A stretch of 64,000 nucleotides of DNA from CAZLFQ01 sp044229535 (lineage in GTDB: Bacteria > Pseudomonadota > Alphaproteobacteria > Rickettsiales > Midichloriaceae). Each line of letters opens with the position of its first letter. The stretch's first letter is position 1. Positions 8,425-16,340 of the stretch are shown piece by piece. Location of the stretch: assembly GCA_044229535.1 (NCBI GenBank), contig JBGASU010000001.1, positions 1,240,001 through 1,304,000 on the forward strand, given 5' to 3'. The translations under genes and the position numbers were made by a program. The notes below the pieces were generated by a model. That model was not told where the DNA came from, ran no database searches, and saw only the letters and a program-made list of their open reading frames with translations.

Positions 8425-9029
8425 TTACTCTTTCCTTCTTGCACTCGACGCGGATCATCTTTCAAGATCACATAATTTACGACTTTTCTAACGCCTTTTA
8501 CGCTGCTGGCTATTTTAAGGGCTCTATCAAGCTCATTTTGATTTTGAGCAACGCCAATTAGGAACGCAACACTATTATTTACATCTACAGAGTAGTTAAC
8601 GGATCTCAAATCTTTTTCTAGCAACAATTTACTTCTGATAGTATTGGCGATAAAAGAATCCTTTGTATAATCTTTTAGATCTTTTTGCGAAGTCTCAAGC
8701 TCATTTAGTACTTCCTTAACTCCTCTTATTTCCCAAGCCATTTTCACTGCTTCATCGGCGTATTTCTGGTCAGTTACGCTTCCAGTTAAAAGAACTCTTC
8801 CTTCGTGTGATATGACACTAATTCTGCCTAGCATTTCATTGAAATCTTTTTGTAAGAAAGCTTCTTTAATTTTCATCATAATGACAGTATCATCCATCCT
8901 ATCTCCAGCGCTTCTTTCTTCTGCAATAGTGGTGCCTACTACCGCTGAAGACACTGCAGCCACTTCCATACAGCTTGTTAAAATAAAGGCTGTGCCTAGT
9001 GCTATAGTTGATTTGATAATTGTGTTCAT
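8409..9029 (-). CDS. BON-domain lipoprotein (OsmY/DolP-like)
   Basis: Residues 1-20 form a lipoprotein signal ending in LTSC, so Cys20 is the likely lipidated residue. Two BON domains follow, about residues 45-115 and 118-190, seen in the repeated pattern of a helix, then VxxHEGRVLLTGSV or VNNSVAFLIGVA, then an A..IA...GV..V segment. BON proteins bind phospholipid membranes and support outer-membrane integrity. The gene is 12 bases downstream of the membrane dnaJ gene and its 3' end overlaps the start region of the kinase gene, so the two are tightly coupled. Confidence 0.85.
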   Translation of the reverse strand: MNTIIKSTIALGTAFILTSCMEVAAVSSAVVGTTIAEERSAGDRMDDTVIMMKIKEAFLQKDFNEMLGRISVISHEGRVLLTGSVTDQKYADEAVKMAWEIRGVKEVLNELETSQKDLKDYTKDSFIANTIRSKLLLEKDLRSVNYSVDVNNSVAFLIGVAQNQNELDRALKIASSVKGVRKVVNYVILKDDPRRVQEGKSKKKEM

Positions 9030-9041
9030 AAATATTTACCG

Positions 9042-9440
9042 TCATTTGTCCAATAATGTCTTTTTAGCGATTATTATCTTTTGTGCAAGATATTTCGATC
9101 CACCCACATCAGGATGATTTTTTTTCATTTGGGTATTGAAAGCTTGTTTTATCTCATCTTTTGTTGCTTTTTCATTGACTCCTAAAATCTCGGCGGCTTC
9201 TTTTTTAGTCATCCCCTTTAGTTCTGGATTGAGTTTTTGATCTTTTTTAATGAATGGTAAAAGAATGATTATAAGATTCGTTATGGCAATTATTGATGCG
9301 GGCCCAAGTCTTAATAAAAATAATATCCCAGCCATGATGCTGCCAAATGTAATCGCTTTTTTAGCCACAGATTTGTTCTGGCGTGCATACCAAATAATAA
9401 CAGCCAATAATATTATTATGCCTAGCATTATATATGGCAT
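9042..9440 (-). CDS. Membrane-anchored DnaJ-domain protein (Pam18/Tim14-like)
   Basis: The 132-residue protein has three hydrophobic segments in residues 1-70 and a short C-terminal J domain (about 80-132) with MTKKEAAEILGV, the HPD motif in KKNHPDVGGSKYLA, and a truncated final helix. This matches the small alphaproteobacterial membrane J proteins related to mitochondrial Pam18/Tim14. J domains stimulate the ATPase of DnaK-type chaperones through HPD. The start overlaps the end of the upstream permease gene by one base. Confidence 0.85.
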   Translation of the reverse strand: MPYIMLGIIILLAVIIWYARQNKSVAKKAITFGSIMAGILFLLRLGPASIIAITNLIIILLPFIKKDQKLNPELKGMTKKEAAEILGVNEKATKDEIKQAFNTQMKKNHPDVGGSKYLAQKIIIAKKTLLDK

Positions 9441-10693
9441 TATTTCCTATTCATAAAGACGTATAAAAAACATATAACAATAATCACTAAAGATATCTGC
9501 AAATTATCACTAGTACTGTGTACTAAAAATGTACATGTAGCAGCTAATGCTAATGTAGATAAAGATTTTAGTTTTAATGTTGAAAAGCTTTTCAATCCGC
9601 AAAAGAAAATTACTGTGTAAAGTAATAAATAATTAAGGCTCGCAACTTCAGCTAAAGCGTTGTCTTCAAGCCCACTGAAAAACATTAAGCAACTTAAAAT
9701 TAAGTAGAACGCAAGCTGTGCTGCAATCCCGCCAACAGGAATATGCGTTTTTTTATTTATAGCGGCAAATGTTTTAGGAATAGCCTTTTCATTAGCTAGG
9801 GCATAAATCAACCGTGATGTTCCCATCACCCAAGCGTTGCTACCTAGAAATAAAAGAAAAATTGCAACTAATGATCCAGTGATGCCTGCGCTTTTACCCA
9901 ATGAAATTTCTAGGAGCGCTGATAGGATGGTTACTTTTGCATCAATTTGATCGGAAGTCATTACTAAAATCATGGTAATAACCAACGCCAGATAGAAGAA
10001 TGCTATTAGAATGAGAGCCAGTCTTATGGCTTTTTTATAAGTCTTAGCTGGATCTTTCACTTCTTCAGCCATGGCCACTACATTTTCCCAACCAGTGACA
10101 GAATAAAAACACAGAACTGATGCTGCTAAGATGGAGCTATGTCCGTTAGGAATGAAGGGATCCAAGTGTTCGACATTAAAGTTAGGGACAGAGCTAATTA
10201 CAACCGCCATTATGACAAATATGAGTATGAATACTCCTAAAGTTTGTAATTTACTGGATAGGCCGATATTAGCCAAATTGAACAAGCATGACACTCCCAT
10301 CACTGAAAAAGCGATGAGGTATACGGAGTTTTTATTTTCTAATCCCAGTAAGTCATATATGTATCCTGCTGATGTAAAGCCTAGCAAAAAATTCCCAACC
10401 ATAGCAGAAAAAATAAGAAACATAGCCATTGATAGTCCAAATTTTTTAGAAGTTGAATCTTCAAGAAATCTTTGAATTGTCCCGCTAACTTGATATCGCT
10501 GTGATATATGAGAAAAAATGATAGCAAAAGGGTAGGCTAATAATAGAGCTATAAGCCAAGAGGCAATAGAGGCGGGGCCAGCTATTCTAGCTGCTAAAAC
10601 AGGAACAATAAAAATGCCTGCACCAACTACCGTAGAAAAATAGTATGCTACTAAGTTCAAAGTAGTAAGCTCTCTTGAGAGTTTTGTGTTCAT
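9440..10693 (-). CDS. APC family amino acid permease
   Basis: The 417-residue protein has about twelve membrane segments. The N-terminal motif VAYYFSTVVGAGIFIVPVLA includes the GAGIF signature of the amino acid-polyamine-organocation superfamily. FYSVTGWENVVAMAEEVKDPAKTYKKAI matches the conserved cytoplasmic region between segments 6 and 7. Its substrate cannot be predicted, although amino-acid import is expected in host-dependent bacteria. It begins a same-strand cluster continuing through dnaJ-like, BON and kinase genes. Confidence 0.85.
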   Translation of the reverse strand: MNTKLSRELTTLNLVAYYFSTVVGAGIFIVPVLAARIAGPASIASWLIALLLAYPFAIIFSHISQRYQVSGTIQRFLEDSTSKKFGLSMAMFLIFSAMVGNFLLGFTSAGYIYDLLGLENKNSVYLIAFSVMGVSCLFNLANIGLSSKLQTLGVFILIFVIMAVVISSVPNFNVEHLDPFIPNGHSSILAASVLCFYSVTGWENVVAMAEEVKDPAKTYKKAIRLALILIAFFYLALVITMILVMTSDQIDAKVTILSALLEISLGKSAGITGSLVAIFLLFLGSNAWVMGTSRLIYALANEKAIPKTFAAINKKTHIPVGGIAAQLAFYLILSCLMFFSGLEDNALAEVASLNYLLLYTVIFFCGLKSFSTLKLKSLSTLALAATCTFLVHSTSDNLQISLVIIVICFLYVFMNRK

Positions 10694-10765
10694 AAATTGG
10701 GTATGTTCTAATGTTAGAAATTATGCTACACTTACCATAGGTACCCCATTAAGTCACATTATTTC

Positions 10766-11914
10766 GTGCAGGACAAACTTAAACATTTGAAAAGTAAATC
10801 CAAGGCTATTGCTGGAGAGGTTAGAACTAGATCCAAAGAGGTCTCTCCAAGATTCTGGGCTTTAAAAAGAGCGCATAGAATAGTAATCGTAATGGTTGGC
10901 GTATTAGTAATTTGGATGTTGACTGGCATTTTTACTCATAAGAAAAATAAAGCTCAAACTTCAGGGGAAAAAATTGTTGTTAAAATTATAGAGTCACAAG
11001 CTGCTTTTAGGCAAAAAACTTTGGCACTGAACGGAGTTTCTAGGGCATCAAAAGTTATAGATATAAAAGCTGAAACAGAAGGTATAGTTTTTAGTATTCC
11101 AGTAAAAGAAGGGCAGTTTCTTAAAAAAGGAGATGTGATATCGAAATTAGATGAGAGAAACCATATCAAGCAACTGGAAGCTGCTGAAGCGGACTACAAC
11201 AGACAGTTACTTAGTTATAATGCAACTAAGGCTACTTTTGATAAAAATTTAAGTTCTCCTATAGCTTTGGCTGAAGCTATAAGTCGACTAAAAAATGCAG
11301 AATCACAAGTGAAAGCTGCAAAAGATGATATAGAGAAAACAATATCGAATGCTCCAGAAGATGGCTTCGTAGATCAGGTGTATGTAGAAGAGGGAGATTT
11401 TACTGCTGTTATGCAAAGTAGTAAAATAGCAACGTTTCTAGTGTTGAATCCCGTGCAGATAATTTCATATGTGCCAGAGAAAAATATCAGGGAAGCTATC
11501 GGGGCTAAAAAGGCTAAGGTGGTTTTATCAGATAATTCTGAGCTTGAAGGGGAAATTAAGTTTTTAAGTCGCGCTGCAGATCAGGCTACACGAACTTATA
11601 AACTAGAGATTAATTTAGATAATCAAGATTATAAAATTCTGAGTGGACAAACAGTAAAAGTAAGAGTTCCGCTTGGAGAAGTTGCTAGTCACCACATACC
11701 GCGTTCGGCTTTAAGCCTAGATATGAAGGGGAATTTATCTATCAAGACAGTGCAAGAAGCTAATGTTGTTAAAAACATGCCTGTTGAAATTGTCGACGAG
11801 GATGACCAAGGTTTTTGGGTAATTGGCTTGCCAGAAAAAGCTAAAATAATTACACTGGGGCATCAATATGTGAAAGATGGTGAGTCAGTAGAAGTAAATG
11901 ACAAAGTCTCGTAA
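10766..11914 (+). CDS. RND-type efflux periplasmic adaptor (membrane fusion protein)
   Basis: Translation starts at GTG 10766. The 382-residue protein has an inner-membrane anchor (about 31-53), a lipoyl half-motif in GIVFSIPVKEGQFLKKGDVISKLD, a short helical hairpin (about 130-185), a second lipoyl half in APEDGFVDQVYVEEGDF, and a beta-barrel domain. This is the order seen in HlyD/AcrA-like adaptors, which link an inner-membrane pump to an outer-membrane channel. The pump gene does not follow; addB does, overlapping by 17 bases. The partner pump must be encoded elsewhere or be absent. Confidence 0.8.
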   Translation: MQDKLKHLKSKSKAIAGEVRTRSKEVSPRFWALKRAHRIVIVMVGVLVIWMLTGIFTHKKNKAQTSGEKIVVKIIESQAAFRQKTLALNGVSRASKVIDIKAETEGIVFSIPVKEGQFLKKGDVISKLDERNHIKQLEAAEADYNRQLLSYNATKATFDKNLSSPIALAEAISRLKNAESQVKAAKDDIEKTISNAPEDGFVDQVYVEEGDFTAVMQSSKIATFLVLNPVQIISYVPEKNIREAIGAKKAKVVLSDNSELEGEIKFLSRAADQATRTYKLEINLDNQDYKILSGQTVKVRVPLGEVASHHIPRSALSLDMKGNLSIKTVQEANVVKNMPVEIVDEDDQGFWVIGLPEKAKIITLGHQYVKDGESVEVNDKVS

Positions 11915-14525
11915 TAAAAATATCTATAGCATTGCTAATACTGAAGATTTTTTCCAAACTTTTACTAGTCATCTTTTTAGTAAAAATGTTGGTTATAATG
12001 ATTTAGTTATTTTGCCTTCGAGAAGGGCTTGTAGGAAGTTAGAGAGATATTTTTATAAGAATTCAAAGGATAATCTAAGAGTTATTCCTAATCTCACTAC
12101 GTTTTCTGATCTTATAGAAAATCCACATTTACTTTTAAATTTCTGCCCTAATTTAGATATAACTCCTGTTAGGCAAATTAATAAGTATGAACTTTATTTT
12201 CTAGTATGCGATTTACTTAAGTCTGAGAACATAGATCTTTCATTTGCTTCTGATTTTATTAGTTTTATAAATAAGTTTTATACTTTTGCCAATACAGCTG
12301 AAGAGGTGAAAGGGTCTAGTACTTATAACTTATTGAAAAAATTTGAAAATAAGCTAAATGCTGCAGAATTAGTATTGCCCCCAGTTGCCAGAAGAATTTT
12401 TTTTGAAAGAATTAGTTATGCTTTTAGTGATTATAACAACTCTATTCATATTGTAATCCCAATAGAGTATATCCCAGCAAATAGGGAATTAGTTTTGAGT
12501 CTAGCGGCGAATTCAAACGTGCACTTGTACCTACAAGGTCTAGATTATACTTTGCCAAGGGAATTATGGGATGATCTAGAGCAATCTCATCCGCAATGGA
12601 GTTTTAAAAAGTTACTTGAGTCTTTAGCAGTAGATAAAGAAGACGTTGTGTCTCTGGGGAAGTCCAATACTGTTGACCCATCTTCTATTATAATGCTGCC
12701 AAATAATAAACTAGATCTATGGGGTTCTTTTCCAGAAGTGGTTCGTGATATTACGCTATTAACATGTGAAGATCGATATCAAGAAATAAATATCATATCG
12801 TTAATTATTAGGGAGGCGATCGAGCTAGGATATAAGTCAATTGCAGTGATTTCCGAGAATCAATTTTTTAATAATTCCTTAAAACAAAAGTTATTATATT
12901 GGTCTATAATACCCAATGATACGAATGAAGATTTGTTGAAAAACTCAGCATCTGCCAACTTATTTTTGGTTTTATTGGATTTGATAAAAGAGTTTTCTGC
13001 AATTAATGTTCTGAGTGTTTTGAAGCATTCTTGCAGCAAGCTAAAAGATCTTAATTGGCATGAGTTGGAGGTGAATCATTTTAGGAAGCCAGAAGTTACT
13101 TTTGATAAACTGAGTGATATCGTAGAGCTTAAAGATTTTTTAGAACACTTGAGAGAAGTACAAAGTTCAAGCGCTTATGAGTTATTACCAAAATTGATTG
13201 AATTTATGACTCTGTATATGAATCTAGAACTATCTTTCTTAGAATTTATAGAGAAAATTAGTCTGGTCTTTGCGGGAAATAGATTTTCAAAAGCTGAAAT
13301 TCTAAACATTATTTATAGGCTTACTAGTATAGAAAAAATTCCTCAGGAAGATCATGGGTTTGACGATGTGACAATTACCTCGTTTTTGGAAGCGCGGTTA
13401 CAGAGTTTCGATTTGGTAATAGTACCACAATTGAACCATCCAATGCCCCAGCAGCAATCTTCTAAATTTTTGTTGGAACGGGAGTTTGCTAGTAAAATTG
13501 ATTTTCCTCTAGAAGATGCTACATCAGCGTATTTTAACTATGATATGTCTCTCTGCCTAGTAAAAAAATGCTTCTTGACTCGTGCAAATAGAGTTGATGG
13601 TAAAGAGCAATTGCCAGCGCTTATATATGAAAAAATAGATACTTATAAAAAGTTATTTAAGCAAGATATCGCTGGGTTGAGTAAATATTCAGAGTGGCTT
13701 CAAAAATTAAAACACTTTGACATTAATCCTATAAGTAAGCCAATGCCTAAGCCTAATTTTACACCTGATTCAATTTCGGTCAGTGCTATTGAAAAATTGA
13801 TGGAAAATCCTTATGGATATTATGCCAAATATATTTTGGGTGTTAAGAGAATTGAGCCTATAGATGGTTCATTATCTAGTAGAGAATTTGGAATTGCGTT
13901 GCATGATGCAATCAAGAAAACTGATTTTGATATTTCAATTACAAAAGAAAAATTCATTAGCATTTTCAAAGATAATTTTGATATAGCTTTGGATGCATTC
14001 GCAAAATCTGTGATTAAAAAAAGTTTTTGGGATGATAGAGTTCTAAAGCTTGCAGATTGGATTTATGAATACGAGATGTCATGTAGCAATGATATAAAGG
14101 AAGTATTAAAAGAAAAAAGAATATCTGCTGAGTTTAATAAAATAAAAGTATTCGCAATACCAGATCGTATAGAGAATTTAAATACCGAGTATAAAGTGGT
14201 GGATTATAAGACTGGGGAATTGCCAACGCTCAAAGATATCGCCTCTGGTAGGGCACCGCAACTCGCAATTGAAGGTTTGATTCTGTCTCAGATTTTAAAG
14301 CTAGATACTATAAACTATGAATATCATCAGCTGAAAGGTAAAAAAGACGGGGTTGAAATCAAGAGAATTCAGGTTGATTTAGAAAGGTGTAAGCAAGGGT
14401 TGATAGAGCTTGTAGATAAGTTTTTCTATAATAAATCAGAGTTTTTTTCAGTAACTGACGTTTCCGATATTAAGAAAACCAGAGATTACATTCATCTTTC
14501 AAGAATACAAGAGTGGTTTGACTAG
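11898..14525 (+). CDS. addB: AddB, helicase-nuclease subunit for double-strand break repair
   Basis: The 875-residue protein has the AddB layout: an inactivated helicase-like N-terminal region (LVILPSRRACRKLE near residue 38, in place of a Walker A) and a C-terminal PD-(D/E)XK nuclease (about 620-860) with SVSAIEKLMENPYGYYAKYIL, KVVDYKTGELPT (catalytic D and K) and GRAPQLAIEGLIL. AddAB processes double-strand ends for RecA loading. The alphaproteobacterial form is shorter than that of Firmicutes. I see no cysteine pattern for the Fe-S cluster present in Bacillus AddB. AddA is not in this window. Confidence 0.85.
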   Translation: MTKSRNKNIYSIANTEDFFQTFTSHLFSKNVGYNDLVILPSRRACRKLERYFYKNSKDNLRVIPNLTTFSDLIENPHLLLNFCPNLDITPVRQINKYELYFLVCDLLKSENIDLSFASDFISFINKFYTFANTAEEVKGSSTYNLLKKFENKLNAAELVLPPVARRIFFERISYAFSDYNNSIHIVIPIEYIPANRELVLSLAANSNVHLYLQGLDYTLPRELWDDLEQSHPQWSFKKLLESLAVDKEDVVSLGKSNTVDPSSIIMLPNNKLDLWGSFPEVVRDITLLTCEDRYQEINIISLIIREAIELGYKSIAVISENQFFNNSLKQKLLYWSIIPNDTNEDLLKNSASANLFLVLLDLIKEFSAINVLSVLKHSCSKLKDLNWHELEVNHFRKPEVTFDKLSDIVELKDFLEHLREVQSSSAYELLPKLIEFMTLYMNLELSFLEFIEKISLVFAGNRFSKAEILNIIYRLTSIEKIPQEDHGFDDVTITSFLEARLQSFDLVIVPQLNHPMPQQQSSKFLLEREFASKIDFPLEDATSAYFNYDMSLCLVKKCFLTRANRVDGKEQLPALIYEKIDTYKKLFKQDIAGLSKYSEWLQKLKHFDINPISKPMPKPNFTPDSISVSAIEKLMENPYGYYAKYILGVKRIEPIDGSLSSREFGIALHDAIKKTDFDISITKEKFISIFKDNFDIALDAFAKSVIKKSFWDDRVLKLADWIYEYEMSCSNDIKEVLKEKRISAEFNKIKVFAIPDRIENLNTEYKVVDYKTGELPTLKDIASGRAPQLAIEGLILSQILKLDTINYEYHQLKGKKDGVEIKRIQVDLERCKQGLIELVDKFFYNKSEFFSVTDVSDIKKTRDYIHLSRIQEWFD

Positions 14526-14573
14526 GCCAAAATATTGTGGTTAGCTGGTATTGATTGGAATTTTTTAGTAAAA

Positions 14574-15995
14574 ATGAAAATTATAACACTAGCTTTTGTT
14601 TTGGGTGCTGTTTTTGCAATAAAAACTGCAAATGCTGATCCAACCATAAGTTTTTCGGGAGCTCTAGATAGCCAGCTTGGCGTAAGAAATCAGAGTAAAA
14701 ATTATAGATTTGATTACCCTCAGGTAAAAACGGGTTTTTCTAGAAGTACTCTTTATGAAGCTGCGGTCGTAAACGATACTAGGCTACAAGTAGACTTTGG
14801 TAATCAAACAGAAGAAGGTTTGGATTTGGGGGCGGTAATTATTTTAAACGCCGATACTTCACAAAATAAGTTTAGCAATTCAGATTACAATGAACAAGGG
14901 TTTGAGACATATGCGTTTGCAGAAAATGACTTTGGAAGATTAGAAGGTGGGAATACAACTGGTGTGTACGAAGCTTTAAAGGTTTCGGGAGCTAATGTGG
15001 CAAGAGCCGCTGGAGGAATAGATGGAGATGTTAAATATTGGTGGAACCCGTATATTTATAGAGATGGCACTGTTGTAAAAAGTTCAGGAGGCAAGATTTA
15101 TTCTACAAACTCTTCTCCTGAAAGATTGGTTGAAAAGCATTTTATCCAATCTCCAAATTTACCGTCGAATTATGACGAAGGAGGGGAAGCAACTGCTGCT
15201 AAAATCAGTTACATTACACCAGAGATAGAAGGTTTTAGGTTTGGGTTAAGTTATATTGAAGATATAGCGCAATTTGGTTCTGCGAGTAGGATTCATAAAA
15301 CAGCGAAGAGGATGCCCAATTTAGGAGTGGCTTCTTTAGGATTTAAGGAGATATACAGCGGAGTTATACAATACAATGATAAATTTGACGAAACAACGGT
15401 GCTTTTTTCGCTTGCAGGTGAAGTTGGCACATCTAAATATGTGAAAGACCCGAATAATTTTTCTAGATATTTTAAAAGACACCCCTTAAGAGCTTGGGAA
15501 GTTGGTGCTGGAGCGGAAGACTCAGGTTTTAAAATAGCAGGTTCTTACGGAAGTTGGGGCAGATCAGGCGAAATAAAAAGACTAATAAATAATTCCTGTA
15601 AGAAGTCGGATTATTGGACATTAGGCGGAAGTTATGAGGATGATTATACAGGTTTTAGTGTAACCTATTTTGGTAGTAGAAGATGTGGGATCGACGCTAT
15701 ACTAGGTTATGATTTTATAACAGATGGTGCTGATGCAATATATAATTTGGTAGTGGGAAACAGAGCTCTCACAAAATCTAAAGCGCTAGAGATATTATCG
15801 TTTGGAATAGATACAAAGATGGCGCCTGGATTTATGCCTTATGGTGAAATTTCTTTTTTTAGAATGAATGAAAGAAATGGGCCTGCGACTACCGCAGAAG
15901 TGCCTACTGGTTCAGTAAATCTTAGAAATGATGCTGCTCATAACAAACAGAATGTTGGTTATGTGATAATGTCAGGGGTCAAATTGCAATTTTAA
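14574..15995 (+). CDS. Outer-membrane porin
   Basis: The start at 14574 gives a signal peptide MKIITLAFVLGAVFAIKTANA with cleavage after ANA; the in-frame extension to 14535 would spoil it. The mature protein (about 450 residues) shows alternating beta strands, FSGALDSQLGVRN at the N-terminus, an ENDFGRLEGGNTTGVYEALKV segment typical of Gram-negative porins, and a final strand ending in LQF with a terminal Phe as expected for BAM-dependent insertion. It probably forms a trimeric diffusion channel. Ten bases separate the end of addB from the earliest in-frame codon. Confidence 0.85.
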   Translation: MKIITLAFVLGAVFAIKTANADPTISFSGALDSQLGVRNQSKNYRFDYPQVKTGFSRSTLYEAAVVNDTRLQVDFGNQTEEGLDLGAVIILNADTSQNKFSNSDYNEQGFETYAFAENDFGRLEGGNTTGVYEALKVSGANVARAAGGIDGDVKYWWNPYIYRDGTVVKSSGGKIYSTNSSPERLVEKHFIQSPNLPSNYDEGGEATAAKISYITPEIEGFRFGLSYIEDIAQFGSASRIHKTAKRMPNLGVASLGFKEIYSGVIQYNDKFDETTVLFSLAGEVGTSKYVKDPNNFSRYFKRHPLRAWEVGAGAEDSGFKIAGSYGSWGRSGEIKRLINNSCKKSDYWTLGGSYEDDYTGFSVTYFGSRRCGIDAILGYDFITDGADAIYNLVVGNRALTKSKALEILSFGIDTKMAPGFMPYGEISFFRMNERNGPATTAEVPTGSVNLRNDAAHNKQNVGYVIMSGVKLQF

Positions 15996-16001
15996 AAGCA
16001 T

Positions 16002-16340
16002 ATGGTTAATTCTATATCAAATGTGCCGCCAGCTCAGAATCAACATAGCATAGCTATGCCATCCCAGTCTTTACAAAGCAAAGAATCAGTAAATGATAAA
16101 GTGGCAGTAGCACAAGCTAAAAATGAGAAAAAAGTAAAAGAAGAGAAAGATAAAAAAAAGCACAATAGCAAAAGATCTGTGCCCAAAATTAAAGCACAAG
16201 AATGGCAGACAGAATCAATTGAGCAATCTAATATTAATATTGCTAATATTGTGCTAGCGCAGGAGGCTTCTACAGGAGAGAAAAAAGTTGTTTCATCTGC
16301 TAAAGCCTCTAATGCTTATAACTATTTTAAGAACTCTTAA
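16002..16340 (+). CDS. Small disordered protein of unknown function
   Basis: The 112-residue protein starts 6 bases after the porin stop. It is hydrophilic and low in complexity, with Gln/Ser-rich ends and a Lys/Glu-rich middle (KNEKKVKEEKDKKKHNSKR). I see no domain, signal peptide or membrane segment. The reading frame stays open over its full length and ends in a 4-nt stop overlap with the convergent helicase gene, which supports its being real. Function is unknown. Confidence 0.45.
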   Translation: MVNSISNVPPAQNQHSIAMPSQSLQSKESVNDKVAVAQAKNEKKVKEEKDKKKHNSKRSVPKIKAQEWQTESIEQSNINIANIVLAQEASTGEKKVVSSAKASNAYNYFKNS

